The notes: generated from the letters alone by a model not told the origin. Counted from the stretch's first letter, positions 1 to 5,201 are shown. The stretch is 6,964 nt of DNA from Bacteroidota bacterium (GCA_020048595.1 JAIFMH010000076.1:1-6964); one strand, 5' to 3'. A program made the numbers and translations.

Positions 1-88
1 AACAGCAGAGTAAGACTCGACTCCTTTCAGGCTTTTCTATGTCAAAATGTGAAAGTTTTAAATAAGACAGTATATTATTCCTATAACT

Positions 89-172
89 TAAGAACAAGGA
101 TTAACGATTTAAAATTTCAAAAGGAGGTCTTGACAAAAATCATAAATCAACATTCGTTAATCCTTGTTCTTA
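89..172. repeat. Perfect 19-bp inverted repeat with 46-nt spacer
   Basis: The left arm TAAGAACAAGGATTAACGA (89-107) is the exact reverse complement of the right arm TCGTTAATCCTTGTTCTTA (154-172). The arms are separated by 46 nt that contain AAGGAGGTC (121-129) and TTGACA (130-135). The element lies 29 bp upstream of the fused membrane/NUDIX gene, so a transcript reading into that gene would carry a long hairpin in its leader. There is no run of T after the right arm, so it is not a standard terminator. It could be a regulatory hairpin, a small MITE-like remnant or a tiny invertible segment. I see no clear target-site duplication. Confidence 0.85.
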
Positions 173-200
173 TATCAAAATTGTAAACTTTTCAAGCTTA

Positions 201-1286
201 ATGTATATGGACACTAGCCAACTCAACCTCTTTAAAAAACTCCTCCCCGGCTTATTGCCTATTTTCGTTTTTATTCTTGTTGACGAACTTTGGTCAACAG
301 AAGCTGGATTGGTTGTTGCTGTTGTATTTGGAGTCGGGCAACTTGGCTATGTGTTTATACGCGAAAAGCGGTTCGACAGGTTTGTGTTTTATGACACAAT
401 GCTCCTTGTTGCATTGGGAGGTATTTCAATCGCTTTAAATGATGAAATATTCTTCAAGCTCAAGCCAGCATTGATTAACCTTATCTTTTGTGCAATTCTT
501 GGATTTTCAGCTTTCAGCAGTAAAAACCTTCTGATGATCTATACCCAACGATATATGGGCGATATGAAGATGCCGGCAGGTGCCGAAAAAGCGATGCAGC
601 AAACCATGAAAATGCTTTTCTGGATGATGCTGGGATATACTTTGCTGATCGTTTATTCTGCATTCTACATGAGTAAAGAAACCTGGGCTTTTATCAGTGG
701 AGGCTTGCTGTATATACTTTTCGGATTGTTTTTTGCCTGGCAGTATATTTCGGCTAAATTGAAGAATAAAACTCCGGAGATTAAAGCAGAATGGGTGCCA
801 CTGGTTGATGAAAAAGGCATGGTAACCGGCAAAGCCACACGCGCCGAAGTTCACCGTGGGCCAGGTAAATTGCATCCGGTTATACATTTGCATCTGATCA
901 ATAGCAAAGGTGAAATCTATTTACAGAAACGCTCTATGACCAAGGATACTTTTCCCGGCAAATGGGATACTTCTGTCGGCGGGCATGTTGACCTGGGCGA
1001 AACTATTGAACAGGCTTTACTGCGTGAAACTGCTGAGGAGTTAAATATTACAGGAATTCATCCTATTCCGCTCACACAATATAAATGGGAAACAAAAATT
1101 GAATCGGAACTGGTATTCAGTTTCAGGGCGATCTATAACGCTACCCCGGTTTTCAACAGAAATGAAATTGATGAAGGAATGTTCTGGACTATTGCGGAAA
1201 TCAGGAAAAACATTGGAACAGGGATATTTACACCTAATTTTGAAAATGAGGTTCCTGTTTTGTTGAAAGCACTAGGTCGGAGCTAA
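201..1286 (+). CDS. YciB/septation-protein-A-like membrane domain fused to a NUDIX hydrolase
   Basis: This 361-residue protein has two parts. Residues about 10-185 hold some six hydrophobic segments (about 13-29, 36-52, 66-80, 87-107, 137-157, 163-183) and resemble the YciB/intracellular septation protein A family: an early charged turn VFIREKRFDR (51-60), then FKLKPALINLIF (85-96), a long charged loop with QRYMGDMKMP, and a Trp-containing last hairpin. Residues about 197-355 are a NUDIX domain of the isopentenyl-diphosphate-isomerase-like/YfcD type: LVDEKGMVTG, QKRSMTKDTFPGKWD, and a Nudix box at 261-283 (G261, E267, R275, E276, E279, E280), with Asn282 where Gly is usual. Family knowledge: the box binds divalent metal and hydrolyses nucleoside-diphosphate-linked substrates; YciB proteins are inner-membrane envelope proteins. 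The substrate is unknown, and I infer that the NUDIX half is cytoplasmic. Translation starts at ATG 201; ATG 207 (residue 3) is equally possible. No Shine-Dalgarno sequence is evident. Confidence 0.88.
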   Translation: MYMDTSQLNLFKKLLPGLLPIFVFILVDELWSTEAGLVVAVVFGVGQLGYVFIREKRFDRFVFYDTMLLVALGGISIALNDEIFFKLKPALINLIFCAILGFSAFSSKNLLMIYTQRYMGDMKMPAGAEKAMQQTMKMLFWMMLGYTLLIVYSAFYMSKETWAFISGGLLYILFGLFFAWQYISAKLKNKTPEIKAEWVPLVDEKGMVTGKATRAEVHRGPGKLHPVIHLHLINSKGEIYLQKRSMTKDTFPGKWDTSVGGHVDLGETIEQALLRETAEELNITGIHPIPLTQYKWETKIESELVFSFRAIYNATPVFNRNEIDEGMFWTIAEIRKNIGTGIFTPNFENEVPVLLKALGRS

Positions 1287-1380
1287 ACTAAACTTCCGGG
1301 ATTTCAATCTTTTTTACTGCAAAAAGGCGTGTAAATCTCTGCCTAATTTATCCAGCTATAATAAATATTATTTTGGATTT

Positions 1381-1416
1381 CTATTTCCCCGACCTAAAGG
1401 CCGGGGCTAGAAATAG
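1381..1416. repeat. REP-like GC-rich palindrome, copy 1
   Basis: The core at 1387-1406 reads CCCCGACCTAAAGGCCGGGG, an 8-bp stem with one A/C mismatch and a TAAA loop. It is framed by CTATTT (1381-1386) and AAATAG (1411-1416), which pair outside a 4-nt right bulge. A near-identical core recurs at 6319-6338. This copy sits 3' of the NUDIX fusion gene and 3' of the convergent DUF493 gene, where it could serve both as a transcript end. It has no T-tract, so I call it a dispersed palindromic repeat rather than a terminator. Confidence 0.8.
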
Positions 1417-1442
1417 GCTGGGCTGGAAATTTGCGAATGACC

Positions 1443-1715
1443 TCACAAAACAATCACGCCTTCAATAGCCGATGCTTTCTGGTATCTGTTAATAACCTCG
1501 TCAGGATTTAACATTACTTCTTTCACGGTGATGCTCACATATTTACCACCTGCGGAATGCCTGTTGGTAAATTCAGCCTGGTGAGGAAACAAATCGTGTA
1601 ACATAGCGAAAATACGATTCTCAGCCGGAGCTATAAACTTAAACATGTAAACCGAAGGCCAGGACATACTTTGAGTCAAATGTTCGCGAAGTGTATCGAA
1701 ATTGTGTGTATCCAA
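1443..1715 (-). CDS. DUF493 (YbeD-like) family protein
   Basis: This 90-residue protein matches the DUF493/UPF0250 family by pattern: YMFKFIAP (23-30), a short acidic-hydrophobic helix, RHSAGGKYVSITVKEVML (52-69) like the 'SKGNYHSVSITI' strand of E. coli YbeD, a helix, then the terminal strand EGVIVL. The family is a small ferredoxin-like ACT-type fold of unknown function. The first in-frame start is TTG at 1715; the frame is open only to a TAA about eight codons further up, with no ATG or GTG between. The next Met is residue 17, inside the conserved region just before WPSVYMFKF, so TTG is the likeliest start. It diverges from the purine nucleoside phosphorylase gene with 86 bp between starts. 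It is cytosolic, with no signal peptide or membrane segment. Confidence 0.88.
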   Translation of the reverse strand: MDTHNFDTLREHLTQSMSWPSVYMFKFIAPAENRIFAMLHDLFPHQAEFTNRHSAGGKYVSITVKEVMLNPDEVINRYQKASAIEGVIVL

Positions 1716-1801
1716 TGCAGAAATCTTTTTTTGAATTTAAAATCAGAGGTAAAACTGTTTATGTAATTTAGCAGTTGTAAAATAACACTAACATTGAGTA
1801 T

Positions 1802-2614
1802 ATGTTTGAAATGATAAAGGAAGTAGCTGCTTTTTTACAGAGCAAAGGTATTACATCTCCCGATACTGGTATTGTTTTGGGAACAGGTTTAGGAAAACTG
1901 GTTTCCGAAATTGACATTGAAGTTGCCATTGATTATGCGGATATTCCTAATTTCCCGGTTTCTACGGTTGAATCCCACAAAGGACACCTGATTTATGGAA
2001 ATCTCGAAGGGCATAAGGTACTGGCAATGCAGGGCCGCTTCCATATTTACGAAGGATATTCACTTCAGCAGGTTACATTGCCTATACGGGTAATGAAATT
2101 GCTGGGTGTAAAATGGCTGCTTCTTTCGAATGCTGCAGGTGCTATCAATAAAACCTACCAGAAAGGTGACCTGATGCTGCTGGATGACCATATAAACCTA
2201 CTGCCGGAGAATCCGCTCACCGGCAGGAATATTGATGAACTTGGACCTCGGTTTCCGGATATGAGTTGCCCGTATTCGCCGGAACTAAATCGTAAAATGG
2301 AACTGGCTGCTGAAAAGTTTAACATCACACTTCGTAAAGGAGTATATGCAGTTGTTGCAGGCCCTAACCTCGAAACCCGTGCTGAGTATCGTTATTTAGG
2401 AATGATTGGTGCTGATGTGGTTGGAATGTCGACAGCGCCTGAAGTAATTGTTGCTAACCACATGGGATTGCCGTGTGCTGCTGTTTCTGTTATTACTGAT
2501 TTATGTGATCCTGATAACCTTGAGCCCGCCAGGCTGGAAGATATACTTGAAACAGCCGGAAAAGCTGAAATCAAGCTAATCCGGCTGTTTAAAGATGTGA
2601 TCAGAAATCTGTAG
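1802..2614 (+). CDS. punA: Purine nucleoside phosphorylase, trimeric PNP/MTAP family
   Basis: This 270-residue protein is the normal length for the trimeric purine nucleoside phosphorylase family, which splits purine (deoxy)nucleosides with phosphate into base and (deoxy)ribose-1-phosphate for purine salvage. Visible motifs, in order: GTGLG phosphate loop (27-31), SHKGH (58-62), GRFHIYEGY with His81 (78-86), NAAGAIN (110-116), DDHINLL (128-134), GPNLETRAEY with Glu191 (187-196), VVGMSTAPEVIVA (206-218) and ITD at 231-233. The position that is Asn243 in human PNP, contacting the 6-oxopurine, is Asp233 here, as in methylthioadenosine phosphorylases, while the base-contacting Glu191 of PNPs is kept. 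Substrate preference therefore cannot be read off safely. It is cytosolic. ATG 1802 is the first in-frame start. TAATTTAG at 1764 is a one-mismatch candidate -7 box without a good -33 element. The stop lies 12 bp from the stop of the convergent lipoprotein gene. Confidence 0.95.
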   Translation: MFEMIKEVAAFLQSKGITSPDTGIVLGTGLGKLVSEIDIEVAIDYADIPNFPVSTVESHKGHLIYGNLEGHKVLAMQGRFHIYEGYSLQQVTLPIRVMKLLGVKWLLLSNAAGAINKTYQKGDLMLLDDHINLLPENPLTGRNIDELGPRFPDMSCPYSPELNRKMELAAEKFNITLRKGVYAVVAGPNLETRAEYRYLGMIGADVVGMSTAPEVIVANHMGLPCAAVSVITDLCDPDNLEPARLEDILETAGKAEIKLIRLFKDVIRNL

Positions 2615-2626
2615 CAAATCCGGTAT

Positions 2627-3145
2627 TTACTTTTTGCGTACGTACGTTTCGGTTGTATTGGTAAAGAAATAACTGTTCGATTTATTCTTTGCGATAAAGT
2701 CCTTTAGTTCAGTTGAAGTATTAAAGGTTTCCTTGATATAATCCGAAACCTCAGATGTAGAAATCTTACCCGCTTTTTCATCAAAATTGAATTTAAGCAG
2801 GTTATACGTTGTACCTTCTTCTTCCCTTGCATTCATAAAGGTTTCGCCGTTTACATCCGAAAAGGTAAGGTGATATATCGTTTCGCTGTAAGAACTATCC
2901 GACGAAGAATACTCCATTTTTTTTGCAGTTGCATTAAATTTGTCATCTTTAGTAATAACAAAATAGGAAGGATTTTCTGATTCCATATCAGATGTACTCA
3001 CCCACTTTCCGACCAGTTCGGATGAAATTTTCACGGTTCCGTCATCAATCGGCACGCTGCTGGAATAAGGGCATCCAGCTAATAATACAACAATTGCCAA
3101 TAGTCCTGATGACATTAATACTTTCTGAAAAAGGTTAAATCTCAT
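2627..3145 (-). CDS. Small lipoprotein of unknown function
   Basis: This 172-residue protein has an N-terminal signal peptide for signal peptidase II: basic start MRFNLFQK, hydrophobic stretch 10-21 and lipobox LAGC with the lipidated Cys25. The mature part is hydrophilic and rich in Ser, Thr, Asp and Lys. A short segment, ELVGKWVSTSDME, near the start of the mature domain resembles the opening of small lipocalin-like or META-type Bacteroidota lipoproteins, but the likeness is too weak to assign a family. I do not recognise the protein. By family habit it should sit in the periplasmic or outer-membrane leaflet. It is monocistronic, converges with the phosphorylase gene, and has a candidate promoter about 45 bp upstream. 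ATG 3145 gives a proper signal peptide, which supports this start. Confidence 0.9.
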   Translation of the reverse strand: MRFNLFQKVLMSSGLLAIVVLLAGCPYSSSVPIDDGTVKISSELVGKWVSTSDMESENPSYFVITKDDKFNATAKKMEYSSSDSSYSETIYHLTFSDVNGETFMNAREEEGTTYNLLKFNFDEKAGKISTSEVSDYIKETFNTSTELKDFIAKNKSNSYFFTNTTETYVRKK

Positions 3146-3187
3146 AATTTTAATTATTTGAGGTTAATTGGATTAAGATAGGTAGAA

Positions 3188-3195
3188 CAAAAGTA
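3188..3195 (-). promoter_or_regulatory. Candidate Bacteroidota -7 box for the lipoprotein gene
   Basis: On the minus strand this reads TACTTTTG, an exact fit to the Bacteroidota housekeeping consensus TAnnTTTG. It would give a leader of roughly 35-40 nt before the ATG at 3145. No clear TTTG -33 element lies 19-21 bp further upstream, so the call rests on one box and its position. Confidence 0.4.
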
Positions 3196-3221
3196 CGTCA
3201 AAATAGTTTTTCCCGATGCCT

Positions 3222-3310
3222 GAATAATCCTTGAAAGCTATTTATACTGCGATACAGCTTGTATTTTTTGCAGCATTTAAGCAGTATAGTCTTTGAAAGA
3301 AGGATTATTT
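3222..3310. repeat. Nested inverted repeat behind the DUF3820 operon
   Basis: AATAATCCTT (3223-3232) pairs perfectly with AAGGATTATT (3300-3309). Inside it AAAG (3234-3237) can pair with CTTT (3291-3294), and TATACTGC (3243-3250) pairs perfectly with GCAGTATA (3281-3288), leaving a loop of about 30 nt. The structure begins directly after the stop codon (3311-3313, minus strand) of the upstream 158-residue gene and ends about 27 bp before the candidate lipoprotein promoter. It could form a 3'-end stem protecting or ending the operon mRNA, although it lacks a terminal U-run. It could also be a structured RNA or a short mobile palindrome. Confidence 0.6.
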
Positions 3311-3787
3311 CTAAAGATTTAAAGCAGTTATTTCCTGCAGATAATCATGCTGCAGATCTTCGTGCAAAGCTCCGATGGTTAGGCGAATTTTCCTCACCTG
3401 GTTCTCATACAAATTGCTTAACGAATTGCTTGATCGTACAGGTATCCCTGATACTTTCAGTTTTGTGCAAAAATGAATAAGCAACTCAACTTCCGTTTGT
3501 TTATGCCCTGAATAACGTATGTATTTATTGGTGGTTTTCAGTATTTTACGGATGCTCTTTTTAGCAAAATATAGGTGGCTCAAATTTATTTCCGTGAACT
3601 GAAGGTCGATTTCATTTTTAATACTTCGGATATATTCCGGTTCATTATTGGCATCAAACAACAGGTAACTCAGCAACTCTTTATTTTCCTTTTTGTATTT
3701 TACCAGTTTCATGCAAATTTCCAGCACATCACCGGCAGGCAATGTTCCCAATTCTTTTTTCAGAGTGCTTACCGAGGATGCTTTCAT
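3311..3787 (-). CDS. Hypothetical protein, operon with DUF3820
   Basis: I do not recognise this 158-residue protein with confidence. It is basic and predicted mostly helical, with lysine-rich stretches such as KLVKYKKENKELLSYLLFD (27-45) and YFAKKSIRKILKTTNKYIR (73-91). There is no signal peptide or membrane segment, so it is probably cytosolic. The helical pattern 'TLKKELGTLPAGDVLEICMKL...NKELLSYLL' is reminiscent of DUF6155-type small Bacteroidota proteins; that is a weak impression, not a match. Its ATG (3787) lies 2 bp after the stop of the DUF3820 gene, so the two are almost surely cotranscribed and probably translationally coupled. The frame uses its full length with no internal break. 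A nested inverted repeat follows the stop codon. Confidence 0.75.
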   Translation of the reverse strand: MKASSVSTLKKELGTLPAGDVLEICMKLVKYKKENKELLSYLLFDANNEPEYIRSIKNEIDLQFTEINLSHLYFAKKSIRKILKTTNKYIRYSGHKQTEVELLIHFCTKLKVSGIPVRSSNSLSNLYENQVRKIRLTIGALHEDLQHDYLQEITALNL

Positions 3788-3789
3788 TT

Positions 3790-4014
3790 TTATTGATTCA
3801 TCTTTTTTATGGGATCGAGCAAATATTCAAGTCCATTTAACTTAATCTCATACATTGTGCGGAGTAACATTCCAAGCTTACCTTCAGGAAATCCTTTTGC
3901 ATTAAACCATTCAAGGTACGAAACCGGAAGGTTACATAATACTCTGCCTTTGTATTTGCCAAAAGGCATCTGCATTTTTACAAGATCAAGGAGGAGTTGT
4001 GAATCAGGTTGCAT
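3790..4014 (-). CDS. DUF3820 family protein
   Basis: This 74-residue protein is a clear DUF3820 (putative quorum-sensing-regulated virulence factor, QSregVF) member by its signature: MPFGKYKGR (16-24), LCNLPVSYLEWF (26-37), GFPEGKLG (41-48) and NGLEYLLDPI (60-69). This is the full length usual for the family. The family's biochemical role is not established. The FGKYKG-type motif also occurs in exonuclease-associated proteins, which hints at nucleic acid, but that is inference. It is the first gene of a two-gene minus-strand operon, with the next gene 2 bp downstream. Its ATG (4014) is separated by only about 9 bp from a tract of 7-bp tandem repeats that fills its leader and promoter region. 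No TAnnTTTG box is visible on the minus strand between 4015 and 4320, so its promoter is not located. Confidence 0.9.
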   Translation of the reverse strand: MQPDSQLLLDLVKMQMPFGKYKGRVLCNLPVSYLEWFNAKGFPEGKLGMLLRTMYEIKLNGLEYLLDPIKKMNQ

Positions 4015-4023
4015 GGCGGGGTG

Positions 4024-4165
4024 GGTAGTTGTTAGTGGCGAATGGTGAATGGAAAATGGTTAATCGCTATTGGTTAATCGTTATTGGTTAATCGGTATTA
4101 TTTAATCGTTATTGGTTAATGGTTAAAGGGAAATCGGTATTCGGTATTAGAGTTAATAGAAAATA
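4024..4165. repeat. Degenerate heptamer tandem repeat tract A
   Basis: From 4024 to 4149 the sequence divides into 18 consecutive 7-mers without an indel. Examples are GTGAATG (4045), GAAAATG (4052), GTTAATC (4059, 4073, 4087), GTTATTG (4080, 4108), GTTAATG (4115) and GGTATTA (4094, 4143). Within it, GTTAATC and G(C/T/G)TATT units alternate, giving a 14-bp higher-order period at 4058-4113. After a 2-nt phase slip, GTTAATA (4152) and GAAAATA (4159) continue it. It lies directly upstream of the DUF3820 start codon and is non-coding. Such short tandem repeats can change length by slipped-strand replication. Confidence 0.85.
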
Positions 4166-4318
4166 ATTTCAGAGCTTCTGATTTTCATGGCACTAAGCGT
4201 TGGTTGTTGGGTGAAACTGAAACAAGTTTTGTACCTGGTTCCAATCCTGCGTCCCGATTCATCAGGAATACCTTGTATGTAGAGAGCAATAAGCATTTTA
4301 AAATTTGGAATTCTTTTG
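4166..4318. other. Spacer between two repeat tracts, no convincing gene
   Basis: These 153 bp lie between heptamer tract A and the pyrimidine-rich tract B. Open frames cross it on both strands, but they run into the simple repeats, lack recognisable domains and show no start context, so I do not call a gene. On the plus strand AAACT (4215-4219) pairs with AGTTT (4225-4229) around a 6-nt loop, and GTTCCAATCC (4238-4247) resembles a tRNA T-loop without a supporting cloverleaf. It has a more balanced base composition than the flanking tracts and may be a remnant of an older sequence. Confidence 0.5.
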
Positions 4319-4460
4319 ATTCCTATTTCCCCTCTTCCCAATATTCTAATTACCTATTTTCCTATTTACTATTTTTTATTTACCTATTCACTATTTTCTA
4401 TTTCCCTATTTCCCTATTTTCTTTTTTTCTATTTCCTATTTTCTATTTTCTATTTTTCTA
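4319..4460. repeat. G-free pyrimidine-rich tract B of 7-8 bp repeats
   Basis: The plus strand has no G for 142 consecutive bases and is made of degenerate CTATTTT, CTATTTC and CCTATTTC units, most regular at 4392-4424 and 4441-4460. Read on the minus strand the units are GAAAATA, GGAAATA and GTGAATA, close to GAAAATG, GGAAATC and GTGAATG of tract A on the plus strand. The two tracts thus look like one repeat family in inverted orientation around the spacer. The tract starts 3 bp after the stop codon of the isochorismatase-family gene, so that gene's mRNA would run into a purine-rich, C-free tail. Confidence 0.85.
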
Positions 4461-4463
4461 GTC

Positions 4464-5042
4464 TCACTTATCTCCCAGGTATTCCTCAGTGCTAATAACT
4501 TTGGCGTAAGCTTTAAGCGTGGCCAGAGCAGCAATATGAACATCTTCGGCCAATACCGTTTTGCCATTAAACGATTGATTTTTGGCTGCGCATGCATCAT
4601 GAATTACCGTGCACTCAAACCCATAATCAGCTGCTGCACGGGTTGCGGCTTCCAGGCACATATTAGTCTGCATGCCACATAATATAAGCTTCTTAATCCC
4701 GTTTTTATTGAGAAAATCCAGTAAATCAGTATTCAGAAAACTATTCACCTCCTTTTTTACAATTACTTTTTCGTCAGCCAGAGGAGTAACATTGGAATGT
4801 ATTTCAGCCCCTTTTCCTTCACCATGTTTTACATGAATTACCAACTGCTTTGTTTCGCGAAAGTTTACCAGAAGTTTCTGTGCATTTAAACTTGCAGGCA
4901 ACGGATTTACAAGTTCTGATGACCCACCTTCAAAATAGAAATTCTGAATATCAATTATCAGCAGTGCCGTTTTGGACGTTTCAGTCTGAGCATATGAAAA
5001 GAGTGAGATCATCATATTTAGTATTATAAGTAACTTTTTCAT
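4464..5042 (-). CDS. Exported isochorismatase-family cysteine hydrolase
   Basis: This 192-residue protein carries an N-terminal signal peptide (MKKLLIILNMMISLFSYAQ, likely cleavage after Gln19 or Ala18) followed by a complete isochorismatase-like fold. The catalytic triad is visible: Asp31 in LLIIDIQNFYF, Lys97 in VKKEVNSF (then NTDL), and Cys129 in GMQTNMCLEAATRAAADYGF. The usual later strand CTVIHDACAA and the ending VISTEEYL are also present. Family members hydrolyse amides or vinyl ethers (nicotinamidase, isochorismatase, N-carbamoylsarcosine amidase). The residues seen fix the family but not the substrate. Most relatives are cytosolic, so the signal peptide is the notable point and implies a periplasmic enzyme. 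ATG 5042 gives the signal peptide a normal basic start, which supports it. The gene appears monocistronic and divergent from the YLKFDV-repeat gene; a TAAATTTG box lies about 75 bp upstream. Confidence 0.92.
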   Translation of the reverse strand: MKKLLIILNMMISLFSYAQTETSKTALLIIDIQNFYFEGGSSELVNPLPASLNAQKLLVNFRETKQLVIHVKHGEGKGAEIHSNVTPLADEKVIVKKEVNSFLNTDLLDFLNKNGIKKLILCGMQTNMCLEAATRAAADYGFECTVIHDACAAKNQSFNGKTVLAEDVHIAALATLKAYAKVISTEEYLGDK

Positions 5043-5116
5043 AAACAGTTTTTAAAGGATGAAAATACATTTAGTGAAATTAAGAACCATTGAATAGTCA
5101 CGCCAATGAATAACAT

Positions 5117-5124
5117 CAAATTTA
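5117..5124 (-). promoter_or_regulatory. Candidate -7 box for the isochorismatase-family gene
   Basis: On the minus strand this reads TAAATTTG, an exact match to the Bacteroidota TAnnTTTG element. It would give a leader of roughly 70 nt. No TTTG -33 partner is found at the expected spacing, and AT-rich DNA makes chance matches common, so confidence is low. Confidence 0.3.
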
Positions 5125-5201
5125 CTACAAAAACTGATTTAATATTCTACTGAAAATCTTTGCTGACTTCCCATGCAAACAAATACATAGTTATCTGAAT
5201 T

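Noticed and set aside
1..186. Plus-strand frame open from the window edge to TAA at 184-186, as if the end of a protein
   Set aside because: The translation has no recognisable motif, is AT-rich and low in typical coding character, and runs through both arms of the 19-bp inverted repeat. Without the upstream sequence it is not supportable as a gene.
121..186. AAGGAGG followed by TTG and an 18-codon frame, a possible leader peptide; TTGACA as a -35 box
   Set aside because: Bacteroidota rarely rely on Shine-Dalgarno sequences, the peptide shows no attenuation-type codon run, and no -10 element follows TTGACA at a usual distance.
507..893. Minus-strand open frame of 128 codons
   Set aside because: It is antisense to the membrane/NUDIX fusion gene, whose domains are clear; the translation is rich in His, Phe and Gln, typical of a shadow frame.
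2640..2649. AAACGTACGT on the minus strand, matching the ARACGTWCGT site of Bacteroides Mpi-type DNA invertase
   Set aside because: It is a single copy inside the lipoprotein coding sequence (Thr-Tyr-Val-Arg codons) and I found no inverted partner, so it is most likely chance.
4166..4260. tRNA-like fragment (GTTCCAATCC resembling a T-loop)
   Set aside because: The T-stem pairs only three of five bases, the nearby hairpin has a 6-nt loop, and no matching 5' acceptor strand for GTCCCGA is present. No cloverleaf can be drawn.
4153..4461. Overlapping open frames on both strands (62 and 85 codons) in the repeat region
   Set aside because: They are composed largely of simple repeats (Phe/Tyr/Leu-rich runs from CTATTT units), with no domain and no start context.
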